Shown one piece after another: positions 35,511-47,994 of a stretch of 64,000 bases of DNA. The DNA comes from Clitopilus passeckerianus (Eukaryota > Basidiomycota > Agaricomycetes > Agaricales > Entolomataceae). Where the stretch lies: positions 1 through 64,000 of the forward strand of contig CALYLX010000091.1 of assembly GCA_944990035.1 (NCBI GenBank). Direction: 5' to 3'. The notes under the pieces are model-generated. The model worked only from the letters and a program-made list of their open reading frames with translations. It did not search any database and had not been told where the DNA came from. The position numbers were made by a program, and so were the translations under genes. Positions within the stretch are counted from its first letter, which is position 1; each line of letters begins with the position of its first letter.

Positions 35511-35519
35511 ATCTGATAA
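35511..35519 (+). promoter_or_regulatory. iron-type GATA-factor site 3 (ATCTGATAA)
   Basis: Exact match on the plus strand, about 80 bp upstream of the FTR1 start codon. Confidence 0.6.
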
Positions 35520-35600
35520 CTTTCAGAAGGCACGACCCTTCCCCGAGGACAGCCGTTTTCCCTAAAAGCACACCATGCACTACTCGGTTTCCCCCTCAAA

Positions 35601-37067
35601 ATGGGTAAAAACCTCTTCTCTGTCCCAATCTTCTTCATCGTTTTCCGCGAAACACTCGAAGCTGCCATCATCATCTCTGTCCTTCTGGGTCTCGCTGACC
35701 AAATTGTGCATGATGATTCCAAGAGCACTCGCACAACTCAAGTGGCTACCGCCGTCGACGATGACAACAAGGAAGACACGTCCGAAAGTGAAGGCAGCAG
35801 CACAGTCGACGATCAGCTTCACCGACGTCGGTTACTCCGAAAGTTAAGGATTCAGGTATGTCCGTTTGATAGGCTTTCCAAGCTTTTTTGGCGCCCACCA
35901 CTCACTCCCCGCCCCCACAGATCCTCTTCGGCTCCCTCTCCGGCCTCCTCATCGCCCTCTCCATCGGCGCAGCCTTCATCGCCGTCTGGTTCACAAAGGC
36001 CTCCAACCTCTGGCAAAAATCAGAAGAGCTCTGGGAAGGGATATTCTCCCTCATCGCCTCCCTCATGATCTTCGTCATGGGCGTGGGCATGCTCAAGATG
36101 GATAAGGCAAAGGCAAAGTGGAGGGTTAAGCTCGAGAGGGCGTTTGATGGCAAGTGTATGTGCCCCTCTTCTCTTTTTACCATGGAATGAACGGGACTGA
36201 CGCCCTGCCACAGCCCACCCAGACACCCAAACCCGCACCTCAAAATACGCCCTCTTCCTCCTCCCCTTCATCACCGTCCTCCGCGAGGGGCTCGAAGCAG
36301 TCGTATTCGTCGGCGGCGTCTCCCTCGGCCAACAAGCCACCGCTATCCCCATCGCTGCCATCGTCGGCATCATATGCGGTCTCCTCGTCGGGTTTCTCAT
36401 TTATCAATTTGCTTCTCGTACAAGTGCGTTCTCCTTTCCTCCCTCCTCCTCTTCCTCATTCAACTAAGACCTGATACTCACGCATCGTACAGCCCTCCGC
36501 ATATTCCTCCTAACAACAACATCCCTCCTCCTCCTCCTCGGCTCAGGCCTCTTCTCCAAATCCATCCTCTTCCTCCAACGCAACGCCTTCAACCACCTCG
36601 TCGGGTCCGACATCGACGACTTAGCTTCCGCCGGCGACGGGCCGGGGTCCTACGATGTTAGAGGGAGCGTGTGGCACCTCAACTGCTGTAACCCGGAGAA
36701 TAAGCTAGATGGCGATGGGTGGGGTGTGTTTGGTGCGATTTTTGGGTGGACGAATAGTGCGACGCGTGAGTGTTCTCTCGTTCCCACTTCCTCTGTTTTA
36801 CGTTGGATTAATATCAATGTTGTTGGGTGGGTAGTGGGTTCGGTACTCGGCTACGTATTCTACTGGCTCGCCGTCATCTTTACCCTCGTCTATATGAAGT
36901 GGGCTGAGGGACGGACTACCTTCTTTGGGATCGAATCTTCCATTCGGAAACGCAGGCTGGCGGAGCGAAAGAGGAGAGAAGAGGAGAAGGACCGGGGGTT
37001 GAATGTGCAGACGTTGAAGAAGGATCGGCCTGCTCAGCAGGGTGGGGAGGTTGGAGAGGATAAGTAG
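35601..37067 (+). CDS. FTR1: high-affinity iron permease
   Basis: This plasma-membrane Fe(III) permease is the partner of FET3. The start MGKNLFSVPIFFIVFRETLE holds the first REXLE motif in membrane segment 1. The second (VLREGLEAVVFVGG) follows after two introns. These Glu residues ligate iron in the family. Seven hydrophobic segments are visible, including LFGSLSGLLIALSIGAAF, LIASLMIFVMGVGML, IAAIVGIICGLLVGFLIYQ and GSVLGYVFYWLAVIFTLVY. A cytosolic loop after segment 1 is rich in Asp/Ser/Glu. Extracellular NCCNPENK-like and GWGVFGAIFGW segments are typical. Introns join RIQ|ILFGS, GK|SHPDTQ, SRT|TLRIF and AT|LGSVLG. The C-terminal tail is Lys/Arg/Glu-rich. Intact. Confidence 0.95.
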
Positions 37068-37834
37068 TTAGCTTGGTTTATGCTGTTCCCTTTTCGATGC
37101 GTTTTGAATTTTGAGGATTAGATTTGGATTTCTGGATGTGAATGAATGATCGAGAGTGATTTATTCTAGAGCTTGCCTGTATGAGAGGAATATGTGGTTC
37201 ATTACAAGCCAATTTTGAGCCATACATCAAGCTTCAAGTCCAATGAATGATAGCGCGAACGGGGCTATTGGGTGCAGCGGACGTACTATACCCGGGCAGC
37301 CTGTCCATGTCGAAAGTCGAGACCGTCGCAGTTCTGAATCGCATTCGCACTCAGAATGTGAAGCTTTCACACAAGTGTTCACCTGGTCAACTGCTGGTCA
37401 ACGCGGCCAATTAACCAGGTCATTGGCCGGCCATTGACCAATGTTGACCAGGTACTTGGCCGGTCATTGGCCGTGATTGACCAGATACTTGGCCGGTCAT
37501 TAACCAGGCCAACACTGACTCGCCCAGGATATATTCGTCCCATGAAGGCGGAAGGAACACCGATTCAGATAGCAAGGATCTCATTCATCTATATATGTAC
37601 GAAAACGTGAAGTGGGAAGTCGTAAGGGGTATGTAAGATACATATGTCGGGGTATATCTACAGCAAAAGTCCAATGGGTCAATGTGAGTCCAAACAAGAG
37701 CATTAGTATGGGCTCTCTCAGCCACAATCAATACAAGTCAATCCAACCATATAAGGTCCCCACCACCCTTCCCAACCCATCTATTATCCAACCCTCCTCG
37801 CCCACGCCAGTCGTGAGCCACCAGTACGTCGCAT
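37068..37834. other. convergent intergenic region with a short tandem repeat
   Basis: About 770 bp between the 3' ends of FTR1 and the C2H2-RING gene. No coding region is supported; it contains the 33-bp repeat listed separately. Confidence 0.45.
37414..37512. repeat. 33-bp tandem repeat, about 2.8 copies
   Basis: Units begin at 37414, 37447 and 37480. Each starts ACCAG(G/A)T and contains TTGGCCGG(T/C)CATT. The unit holds a GC palindrome (TGGCCGGCCA in copy 1) and ends with ATTG or GTTG before the next ACCAG. Related CTGGTCAAC half-units lie just upstream from 37384. Confidence 0.75.
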
Positions 37835-40800
37835 TCAAGAATACAAATGCAACCTAAACAAACAATACAGCAGCGTCGGTGTCTGGCAGACAGGGCATTC
37901 CGAGTGTTGAGCGACGTGGCGAGTTATGCATCTATAAATCATCAATCAGTTTCAGTTCTCAAAAGCAGAATAGAAGAACAAGACGGGGGTGGGGATAGAG
38001 ACAAGGAGACGCGACTTACCGATAACAAAACAAATGCCCACACATGGTCGCCGTCATCTCGATACACGGGTCGCTCTTGCATAGTCTACAATGCACTCTC
38101 GGAGAGGCGAACGTCTCGGCAGGGGTCATCCCCATGCTATGTGCCCTGCTCATACCCCCCGGGTAACCTCCTGGGTACCGCTCGGATATCGCGGTCTGCG
38201 GCTCCTTCGGCTCGTACAACTGGATCTCTGGACGAGGTGGGGTTTGGGTCAGCGTGACTAGAGTGCTTGTTCTAGTCGGTGCAGGGCGTTTATCTTGATC
38301 CTTCTCGGGCTCCTTGTCCTTATCGGGTTGTGCCTGGCCTTGAGTTTCTGCAATTGATTGCGGTGGTTCTTCGTGATGCTCGACTCTTGATTCTCCTGGA
38401 ACAACGGGAGGTGGAACAGGGGACGCCCGGACAGATCTAGCTTCAGGCGTATAAAACGCCCCGGCTGGAATGGGGGAGGGGGATGCTGGATCACGGTTCT
38501 CGCTCGTGTTCCCAACTCCGTTCCCTCCAGCTTCGGACACAGAAGCTGAGAGTTGAGTCATAGCATCTTGCTTAGACATGTGCAATTGCGTATGAGGTTG
38601 GTCCTGCACCTTCTCCCGATCGTTTTCAGCCTCCCAAAGATCATCCGAATCCATAGCATCAAAACTCGTAGGCACGCTCTCTAACGAATCAAGCACTGAG
38701 GCAGGGCTCATTCGGGGCGACGAGCTTGATACCGTCCTTGCGTGTGTTTGGGCTTGGGTCTGGACCTGTGCTTGTGGTTGGAGCTGGCTAGATATCATCG
38801 CCTGGTTCTCGTTCTGGGTATGGGCTTGGACATGGGTATTCGTGCTGGTATTGGCCCTGGTATAGGTGTCGGTATTGACAGGGTTATGGGTATTCGGGAA
38901 AATTTGGGTAGGTTGCAACTGAGTAAGACTCTGTGCATCCCTGCCCGTTCTCGGAGGGGACCACATCCGATCCAGAGGCTGAGGTTGAGTCGCTCCACCA
39001 GCTGTCGACCTCAGCCTCGGCGAAGGAGTTGTAGACTCCTTCAACAACACACTCGCTGTTGTGGCATCAACCGGTCGAGTGTTTCTCTCCTCCCTCGGGC
39101 TATCCTGAGCGAACGAATCGCCCTCAGGATATATAGGCGTCTGCAGCAATGGGGACATCCCCAGCACTGACGGGGGCGGAGGTAGAGCAGGTAGGTCGAA
39201 TGGCGAGAAAACTTCGGGGGATTGAATACATGAGGAGCCTGATCCAGATCTGGCTGAACCGTGGCTGCTTGGCAATTGGACTTTCCATGGCATCGGTGGG
39301 TGGAATGTCGGTGGGGATGCGGGCTGTGAAAAAAGAAATTAGCTGAGGTCAAAGAAAGAACGAGGGATAAAATTTCCTACCAGCCTAATATTCCAAGGGT
39401 TCTCTCCCGCACTAATTGACGAACCAGACTCAGCCCTTGTCGGAAGACTAGGTGCTAATAGTCTATTCGTCATGGCATTGACATCCCTTTTCCAACCACC
39501 GCCATTTGTGTCAGGACCCTCGATTCCTTCTCTGGACGTCTTCTGCATAGCCATCCTCTCCCTCCATGTCGGCAACCCCGTTACCGTACTCGCAGGGGTG
39601 GTTGAGGCGGTTGTGTTTCCCTCCGTCGGTGCCGCCCAACTAGGACCAGGCCTTGTCGTTGAAGCAGAAGCAGAATATCCACGACTCCTCGGCAGATCAT
39701 TGGCAGCGCCTGGTACCCACGATACTGGTGCAGGACCAGGGAAGGAGCTGGTCGGAAGATTGACACTCCTAGACGCGACAGGAATGCCGCTGGATTGAAG
39801 GTATGCTGGTCTACTAGGACCAGCGAGCGAAGCAGCTTGCATAGCGCTTCTTTCGGACCAGACATTTCTTGGGGGACTGGCCGGTGTAATCAAAGTTTGG
39901 TCATTAGAACGACCAATTTCGTTCGGCGTGACTGGTAGAGGTCGACGCCATGGAGAAGGCCCTGCCGACCCTCCTGTCGCATATAATTGTCTTGTTGGCT
40001 TGTAGGCAGCACCGTTGTTTGACAATCCCTGGATGTTCTGTAACAAGAGTTATTTATTTATTTACTTTGTTCGGAGCAAAAATGGGCTCACCTGCCAAAC
40101 ACCAAGAGGTACGCTCTCAGGAGGTGGGAGTGCACTGAGAGGACTGAACAGGGGCGTCTGCTCGTCTTTAATCTGCGCAGCGTATTTCCTTGGAAGAATG
40201 AGAGCTGGAGAGGGCGTATGTTGCCTCATGCTTGCAGCTACGTCGATATGTGCCTATTGATCTCGTCAAACTCATATCAAAGAATTCATTAGAATTCAAC
40301 GCACCCTCAAGGACGGAGGTATTGCTGCGGGGAAACCATGGTTTAGCCTCGGTGAAGTAGTAGCATCGGGCCGAGGCGGCATAGGGGGAGATGATATCGG
40401 GGTGGTGGTGGCCTGTATGATTACTGGATTAGCACACACGAGGACGAAGTATGAGTGAAAAGCTCACATAGACCTGTGAAAGCTGAGGAGAAACAACGGC
40501 AGCATCCTGGATTGGGGATTCTGTGGGTCCTGGAGCACTTGCAGGGGGCGGTTGAGTCGGTGCGTCCAAAACAACGCTTTCTGACTCTGGTAGCGGTTCC
40601 GGAATAAAAGGGTGGTCCGTCGTAATGTGCTAGACCAACCTCTGTCAATAATCACAATGAAAAACCATGATTCAGACAGATTCATACCTCCAAAAGTGTT
40701 GATTCATCCCTAAAGCCTTGCTCGCACTGCGTGCAAGTTGGGTGACTAGGTGATTGAGTGTAATGTGTTTTCAGCGTGTCCTCGCAGAGCATGATTCCAC

Positions 40801-41257
40801 AAAGGTCGCATGGTCTTTGGTGCTGTGGGAGTTTGGGTCAATCATACGTCATTTCGAAAAACACGAGGGTGTTGGTAGCTACCTCATCTCTCTCAGCATG
40901 GTCCTTGAAACCACGCCCACATCGAGCGCAGTTAGGGTGTGAGGCATGACCTCGATAGTGACTTTGTAAAGCTGCAGGACTTTTGAACGTTCTATTGCAG
41001 CTTTCACAATCAAAAGTAGGGGGGTGTTTGTTTGCCATATGCTGCCGAGATGAAGCAAGCGAAAGTCAGCGAGCGTGAAAGGGACCAGAGAAAACCCTGT
41101 CTGGGGATGAACGTACCATATCGCGTGCAGATTGGCAGTTGAAACGTCGATCGCATATTGAGCAGAATGGATGTTCGAGGCTGGAGCTCTTCAAATGGGC
41201 CTGCAGTGCCTCCTTGTGAGCGAAGCTTCTATCGCAGGGATCACAGCGGTGAGGCAT
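37835..41257 (-). CDS. C2H2 zinc-finger plus C-terminal RING-finger protein
   Basis: The N terminus carries a row of C2H2-like fingers, with splits between fingers falling at introns. They are HRCDPCDRSFAHKEALQAHL, FCSICDRRFNCQSARDMHMANKH-type (across an intron), FDCESCNRTF..LQSHYRGH, NCARCGRGF, then CDLCGIMLCEDTLKTHY and CTQCEQGFRDESTLLEH. A long disordered Pro/Ser/Thr/Gln-rich middle of about 600 residues follows. The C terminus is a C3HC4 RING: CRLCKSDPCIEM, CGHLFCYRCI across an intron, then SECPVC. The likely role is an E3 ubiquitin ligase with nucleic-acid- or protein-binding fingers (inference from domains). The stop TGA is at 37835-37837. I saw no frameshift. Repeats of TQ/AQ dipeptides (QAQVQTQAQTHA) mark the linker. 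Confidence 0.8.
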
Positions 41258-41880
41258 GTCGCTGTGAGTTACTGGTACGGGAAAAGAAAAACGCTAGATG
41301 ATGGCGGAATCCAACAAAGGCAGGTATAAGAGTACCAGGCGGAGCATATACGCAGGGTTATGGGCTATACAGCGGGAGCTGACGATGACTCAAATCAGAA
41401 CATGAGGCAGGCTGTTAAAAGAACGCGAGGATGCGGCGTGTTGTGTGCAGGGCGGCTATTCGACTTCGGGTGATTCGCAGCTTCCTTTGTAGTGACGGCC
41501 ATGTCTGGGAAGATGACAAGAAAGTCTATTGTTTCTTTGAAATGATATTCAATCGATTGTTCGGTCTAAAAAGTAAAATACGGAGCGCAAAGACTCCGTC
41601 GTGATGGTGAAAGCAATAGGGCAAACCCCGATTTGGATGTACCTTGATTGTCGTACCACGACCAAGCCCCATTTAGCATGAGCTTTGGGTTTCTCGACAT
41701 GCGCACAAATGCCTCTTAAGGAATTGGGGGGACTATCCTGGGGTTATCCTGTTGCATCATAGTATCATTACATGGGAAAATCATTACTGCAGAACATCAT
41801 AAATAACGTAGATGAACCGTGCGTGTGTAGGAATCTTTCGAGAGTAAGAGAAAAAGGGTACGGCAACGCAAAGAGGGTAT
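41258..41880. other. intergenic region
   Basis: About 620 bp between the C2H2-RING gene promoter and the 3' end of the DUF4336 gene. No gene seen. Confidence 0.4.
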
Positions 41881-42887
41881 TTAAGAGAGGAAAGGCTTCA
41901 AACCCTTCTTCCAGGCGCCGGTGCCATCGGTCTCGATAACGTTCTGATATGTTCCTGTCAGATTGCAAAGGCAACAAGGAAAATGGTTAAGCTTACTCCG
42001 TGGCAAGGAATGATCTTGGAGATTTGCCATCCAGCAACGGTGCTGGCATCGCGGCGCATAGCCCTGGGGATAAAGATTGAGCATGAATAAATTAGGGTTG
42101 GCGAAGGAACTCACTCTTTATCGACACCAAGGCCACCAACGGACTTTTGTTGCAGCCAGGAAGACGGGCTGATGCTGCCAAGGATGGGGAATTTGCCGGA
42201 CATCTTAGTCTTAGAGTACTGTGAACAATAGTCAGAACGAAGAGGATCTCTGTAGGTCTGGAGTATAGCTTACTTGTTCGGTGGCGGGGAGATTGAAGAT
42301 GAGGTCGGCCTCAAGCAAGACCCCAGACTCTACGTGGTAGTAGACAACATCCTTGTTCTTGTAACCAGTGAAGTGGACAGCCTTGATCTCATCTTCGAAG
42401 GGATAGACAGTGCCAACAGGATCCTTGCCCCAAGCTGAATACGCCACTGCTCAGCAACTCCGCGGCTCTAAGGAAAAGACGAAGACTTACCGCCATCGAA
42501 AGTCAGGCCCTGGGTTTCGGGAACTTGAGTGGCCTCCACGGGTGCGTAGAGCTTAGCATTGGGGTATGCCTTCTTGAAGTCGCCGAGATAGAGGTAGTGG
42601 ACAGCGTTGATACCGCAAATGTACTGGACAGGGCCGAGCTCGTCAATCTTGGCCTTAGTCTCAGCGTCAAGGATGGTTGACGCCATTATCCATACACCAC
42701 CATCCTTGAGCTTGATGGCGGTCGACCTGCCACCGAAGGGGATGAAGCCTGAGCGGGTGAAGGGCCTGGAGAAGGTCCAGACGTTCTTAGTAACCTGTAA
42801 GCGAGAGTCAGTTGAAGATGCGATTGTAACTTTGTGGGTGACCCTGAACTGAACGCCACTGACCTCACGGATAACGGTCTCTGACAT
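41881..42887 (-). CDS. DUF4336 protein (metallo-beta-lactamase-fold-like)
   Basis: This protein of about 265 residues starts MSETVIRE and splices to VTKNVWTFSRPFTRSGFIP, the conserved DUF4336 opening. It continues FGGRSTAIKLKDGGVWIMAST, YICGINAVHYLYLGDFKKAYP, then EDEIKAVHFTGYKNKDVVYYH and LLEADLIFNLPATEQ. The C-terminal part is SGKFPILGSISP, GWQISKIIPCHGD-like segment and VIETDGTGAWKKG. The family resembles metallo-beta-lactamase-fold hydrolases but lacks the full HxHxDH set in what I can read. Biochemical role unknown. Five short introns; no frame breaks. Confidence 0.82.
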
Positions 42888-43795
42888 TCTAGATCGTGGT
42901 TACTTTTGTTAAGAGAAGGGTTGAGTGCGAGCGTGGTCTACTCATTCCAGTAACGCGGCTGGAGGCTTTTATAATTGAGAGTCTCCACTGTGTGTCCGAA
43001 CCGGGTAACTGTTACCAATGTGGACAGGCTGCCCCGAGCGGAGGTTGGGCTGGGCTGCTGGGCCTAACCGCTCTCCACCGTTCCGCTACTCAATCTGACA
43101 GGCGTCCATCGTTTGTGATTCATATGTAGTAGAACCACATCATGTTTCCCTGTAGAGGCTTAAGACATGCGCGTTGCAGTAGCTTATCCTGTTCAAGTAT
43201 CTTCCCAGGCATGTGCAATTCGAAGTCTTGCTATCTCTCACACATACGACGTCGTGGCTTGCCCGGGGCTCAGTACCTAAGGGGTTGCAAGGCTGCCGAC
43301 GAAACATTAACACCTTATCACCCTCAATGACGGCTCGTTGTCGCCACTATCTGGTACTATCGCACAACAGATCTCCGAGTAGGAATCCATTCAAGTGAAG
43401 TAGCAGCCCACTAACAGTCGCCGTCGGCGGATCCCAAAGGCGGTGTTGGAACGGGAAAATGTACCTGTAGGTATGTTAGAATGAATCTGCTCCTCCAGAG
43501 CGAGCTGAGAGCTCTGCTTATTTGTCCGATCTGCAAGATCGAGGCCTTCTCTCCCTCTTCCAAGTCATCGACCAACGTGTTCAACAAAATAGGACCCAGG
43601 TTTGGCGTTGATCGTCGCATATGGGCTACAATACGAACTCATCAGAGTCCCAAAATGTTTCGGCACAAAATTCCGATACTAGTGCTACACAAGCTGGTAA
43701 AATACATAAATTATACAGAAACAGCTGAAAGAAACACACGGCCGCGGGTGCTTGGTACTCGGGTTCCAAACACGACAACAAAAGTCCGTCATCAC
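42888..43795. other. intergenic region with one unassigned small frame
   Basis: About 900 bp between the DUF4336 promoter and the HIRA 3' end. On the minus strand 43411-43620 an ATG-started frame of 69 residues (MRRSTPNLGPILLNTLVDD..) looks protein-like, but I cannot match it or find further exons. Confidence 0.3.
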
Positions 43796-46700
43796 TCAAT
43801 CATCGTTGGTCGCCCTTTTGAGTGTATCTTGCCAGTCGATTGCCAGCTTTGTAAGAGTCTTACTCCGAGCTAGTAGGATATGAGAGAATGAAACCATCGA
43901 AGACGAGGATCACGTACCGAATATGGACAGAACATCCTTGAGCAAGTCGCGTTTTGAAAGTCCAACAACTGTTGATGACCACGTTCCTTCTCTTCCAGGT
44001 CGGCTGGGACGAAATGATGAACAAATGCTCGACAAGTTAATAGCCAAGACAAAAAGGAAAACTCACCAGAACACCGGTCCGAATAATTCTTTAATCAGCT
44101 CTTCAGCCTTGGCTCTGAATCCTTCCTCTGCAATCTTCTTTGCATACACCAACAAGGCCTGTTTAAACTCCTGGGGACTGTCCAACAACTTAGCTGAATG
44201 CAGCCTAGTCTCCAGATGGCCGAGCGTCAGAGCTGTACTCCACCAGCCTGGTCTCTGTTTTTCCATCACGCTTTCATCTGGGGTACTGCTGATGCTTCCT
44301 TCGATAGAGGCGATGATGCCGCGATTTGCATTCGAGATATTTGCCCGTTGGCGCCCTTGCCACGCGTCTGAGCCATCCATCCACCACTTTTCCGTAACCT
44401 TCACCCAGGTCGAGAGGCAAGGGTCATATGAATACACAGCATCATTCGAGCAAGTGATGATCGGCGTTCCATTCGGTCGTACAGACGTTGCAGTCATGTC
44501 CTGGTTCGGCGAGCTCAAGAGGGCTGATATTGATACTGGAGGGAAGAATGTTGTTTTATCTTTCACGTTCCTGCAGATGATGAGTGATTGGGACACGGAA
44601 GATTGACAACGAAGATTCTTACCAGGAATAAAGCATCCCGCTCGAGGTAACGACTAATAGTGCATTCTTGTTGACTTCCATGAATGAACAGGTTACACCA
44701 AGTGCCAGTGGTGGCATAAGCCTGATGGACATGTAAGCCAAAGATTTGGCATAAACCAATAGCAACGTGTCACTGACCTTCTCCCCGTAGGAGAGTAGAC
44801 ATTCACGGTACCGTCCAATGTAGCAGCAGCGCAGAATGTGGGCGTAGCCTTTAGAGCTATAACTGGCGATGGTAGATAATCAAGCCACTGTGTATGCTTG
44901 CCGCTAACAAAGAAGACTTCCGTTGGTTCTGGAGGATGAATGAGTATCAGAAGCTCTGCACAAACGAGAGTGCTCACCAGAAGCCTCAGAGTTACGGCCT
45001 TCGAAGGTATCATCGCCGTCTCCGACTTCTGCAGTCAATGAGTTCAGGAGCGATGGCACGGAGAGTATGGGGCCCGAATGCGATGCTTGCCAGGTTGTTG
45101 GTATTTGCGAGCTAGCACCCTGTGGCTCGATGGTCTTCACTGGTACGACGTCTCGTTTGCGATCACCGCCCAACGTCCGCGCCTTGGTCGCCGGTCGAGA
45201 GTCATCTGCAAAGTCCATCATGCTGGATGCTTTACGTTTGGCACCGGTATCGATGGTATCTATGGGTACATCCAAATCCATGCCCATATCGGCATGTCTC
45301 GACCAACTCTCTGGCGCAGCAAATGGTTGTTCGGAGGGGGAAGGGAATCTGTTGTTGCCGGTGAGTTGGGAAGGACGCCTGGTTGATATTGAAGAATCGT
45401 CTGCGTGGTACTGCGGAGCGTTCCGTGGAGGCAAAGGTGCTGAAGCAGAGGGAATGCCGTTTGTCGAAGCACTTGGGATACTGTTAAGGTTAGCGCGTTT
45501 CTTGCCACGCTTCGCCACCAACACGTTTACGCGCTCGCCGTTCCCATTCGCCTTTCCGTTGGGTGGTCCAAAGCCAACAGGTTGGGATTGTCCGGCCGGT
45601 GCAGGTTCAGCTGCAGCGATGTGAGAGTAGCCGGTAGGGAGTTCTGGCATCTGGAATCCAAACTTCCTCAGGTATTCCTCCTGTGCTGACTGGGGTGCGA
45701 TTCCTTCCAATTCTTCAGGTTCGAAGTGAAAAACAGCGATGGTCCCGTCAGATGACGCGGCATACAAAGTCATCCCGTCAGATGACCTGAGAATAAGAAG
45801 ACGGTCAACTCGAGTAATTTACGTCAAAAAGGTTGGCACTTACCAACTTAAATCCATAATTTGCCGCTCGAAGACTTCCTTGGCCACGATGAGAGGCCTT
45901 GGTGCCTTGGTTTGCCACACCGATACAGATCGATCATCAGCTCCGAGAGCCACGACGGAACATATATTGTTGGTATGCACGCCGTCTTCCGGGTTTCTGA
46001 GGAATATATGAGGGTTGTATGACTAAGAGTAGTCAATTTCATATCCGGACATCGAGGAGAGAAGACTTACTGCAACTTCCACCGTGTTTTCATGGCCAAC
46101 CAGGCTGATCTCGGATGACCATGTATTGCGCGTAATCACAGCAGCTATGAAAACAAAGCCCTTGTTGTTGGTTGCGTTTGAGGCCGTGATGTGTGCCCCG
46201 TCGGGAGACCAGCTGTTGAGAAGAGGATGAGATAATGGACACATATAACATAGCCGGTATCCTACCTTAACCGCCTGAAAAATGTGCTTCCAGGGGACTC
46301 AGCAAACGGCTTGGTTACTTCTGCTCGTAGAGACCAGTCTGTGGTATTCCAGATTTTGACCGTCCTGTCGTCTGATTGAGTGGCAAGAAATTCTCCGACT
46401 GGGTCCCAGCATACGCCCTTCACGAAACCCTGATGTTCATCCAGTTTTCTGAGCCTTTCTGAATGATTGGTCAGTACTTTTTGGAGAATGTAGAGCATTA
46501 ATGTCACTTGCCTAAGGTAAACCCGCACCATATCATGACCTTCGAATCCAGTCCCACAGAAGCAAGGTAACGATCACCAGGTGACCATGCAACGTCGACA
46601 ACATCTAAACCAAGTGTTAGCATAGGTAGGAAATTCGACGATAATATCCAGCATACCACTCTCATGTCCTGGTAACCGCTTCATTGGTTTCCACCCCTCT

Positions 46701-47121
46701 ACGTTCACTTCGTCAGAACCCCAAACTCTCCCTTTCGCGTGCCTGTGGATTAAAATTTGAGGATCAAGGACTCCAGAACGTAGGGAGAGAGAACTCACGG
46801 GTCTAAGTCCCAAATCATCACAATCTCATCGTCACTTCCACTTGCCAGCCATCGACCTGAATGTGCCCAGCGTACCACAAGGACAGGCCCGGTGTGCATG
46901 GTTAGGGTGCATAGCGACTTGGGTGGTTTATTGGAGAGTTCGGAAGCGGGGTTCAAGATCGGTTTTGTGCTCCAAATGCGTATTTTTGCGTCCAAACCAC
47001 CAGTAGCAATCCTTGAACCGTCAGGGTGAACATGTATCGAGAATATCGAGAGCCTCTTTGCGTTTTGGTCGTTCTTGGAAGAATCCTTATGCATAACCCA
47101 TGCTGGCTTCGTGAAGTGCAT
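43796..47121 (-). CDS. HIR1: HIRA/Hir1 histone chaperone subunit
   Basis: This WD40 subunit of the HIR complex deposits H3-H4 independently of replication. The start MHFTKPAWVMHKD matches the family start. Seven WD40 blades include SIHVHPDGSRIATGGLDAKI, RWLASGSDDEIVMIWDLD, CWDPVGEFLATQSDDRTVKIW, SWSPDGAHITASNA and LYAASSDGTIAVFHFEPEEL. The B-like motif VNVLVAKRGKKRANL binds Asf1 in orthologues. A disordered region follows, then the Hira domain (FVSGKHTQWLDYLPSPVIALK, LDGTVNVYSPTGRR, WWSTALTLGHLETRLHSAKLL, AEELIKELFGPV). The last exons read GLSKRDLLKDVLSIF|ARSKTLTKLAIDWQDTL. Many introns of about 50-60 bp splice in frame. Intact; TGA at 43796-43798. Confidence 0.93.
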
Positions 47122-47994
47122 CTCTGCTCAATTGGGATGCAGTCGAGAATCTGGTGCCGTAAAGATTCTGACCGGGCCCGTGGATTCCAGAGGCAGAGTG
47201 AATAGTTACTGCAGAGGCCTCGGGTAGTGTTGGTCACCGTCGTCGACGGTGAACTCGAGAAGACAGATCTGCCAGTGCATCACGTGACGGGTAAACAACC
47301 TTAGCGCGCGTCCTTATGGTTTGTGCAGTCTCTCTTAAACTCTGCTTTTCGCAAGATGTCCACACACAGTGTCACATCTCGCTATGGTCCCTGCTTACCA
47401 CATGACGATCACAAATAGCCATTCTTTAACGACTATAAATTAAGGCCGCGCTACCCTGAAGCTTCGAGATAAGCTTAATAACCAAGTTCTGCTCGGAATT
47501 GCGCAACATCTGCTGGCTATGAGGACATTGATGAAGAACGCGAACTCGCCACCGGCAGGGCTTCTATCAGACTCTAAGCCATTCGGCCAACCGCACGTTG
47601 CTCTCTCTGTCAAGTTAAAAAATCTCTTCACACCTTTCATCGACCTTCAAATACATCGCTATCTGACAGTCCTCACCGTCATCATGGATTGGATAAACAG
47701 GGACCAGGACGCTTGCTATATAAACATCAAGGGAATTTTCAATGTTATGACATCATCAAACCTCTCAAAGAGATAATTCTCCACGGAAACATAACGTTTG
47801 CCCTTGTGACTTCGGCCGACTCCCCCCAAGCCGCCATCTAATCTTGCCGCATACGCCAGGTAGCCGCTGAATGGTGTGCTTCTTAGACTTCAGGCGCATG
47901 GAACCTGGTGCCTAATTATATTGGAAATATTTAAGCAGAGCACTTTCTTATCTGTGGAGATGAGCCACCGCTCTCCAGTTGCTTGCTTTTCGTC
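47122..47994. other. divergent intergenic region
   Basis: About 870 bp upstream of both HIRA (minus) and the DAL5-family transporter (plus). Short frames are present, but none has support. Confidence 0.4.

Larger units (their letters stand above)
35290..35600. promoter_or_regulatory. bidirectional FET3-FTR1 promoter
   Basis: The two start codons are separated by 311 bp. Within this space lie three exact matches to ATCWGATAA, the site of fungal iron-repressor GATA factors (Urbs1/SreA/Sre1/Cir1 class). A fourth, one-mismatch copy (ATCTGATAT) is at 35471-35479. Shared control of the oxidase and permease is the usual arrangement for this pair. Confidence 0.75.
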
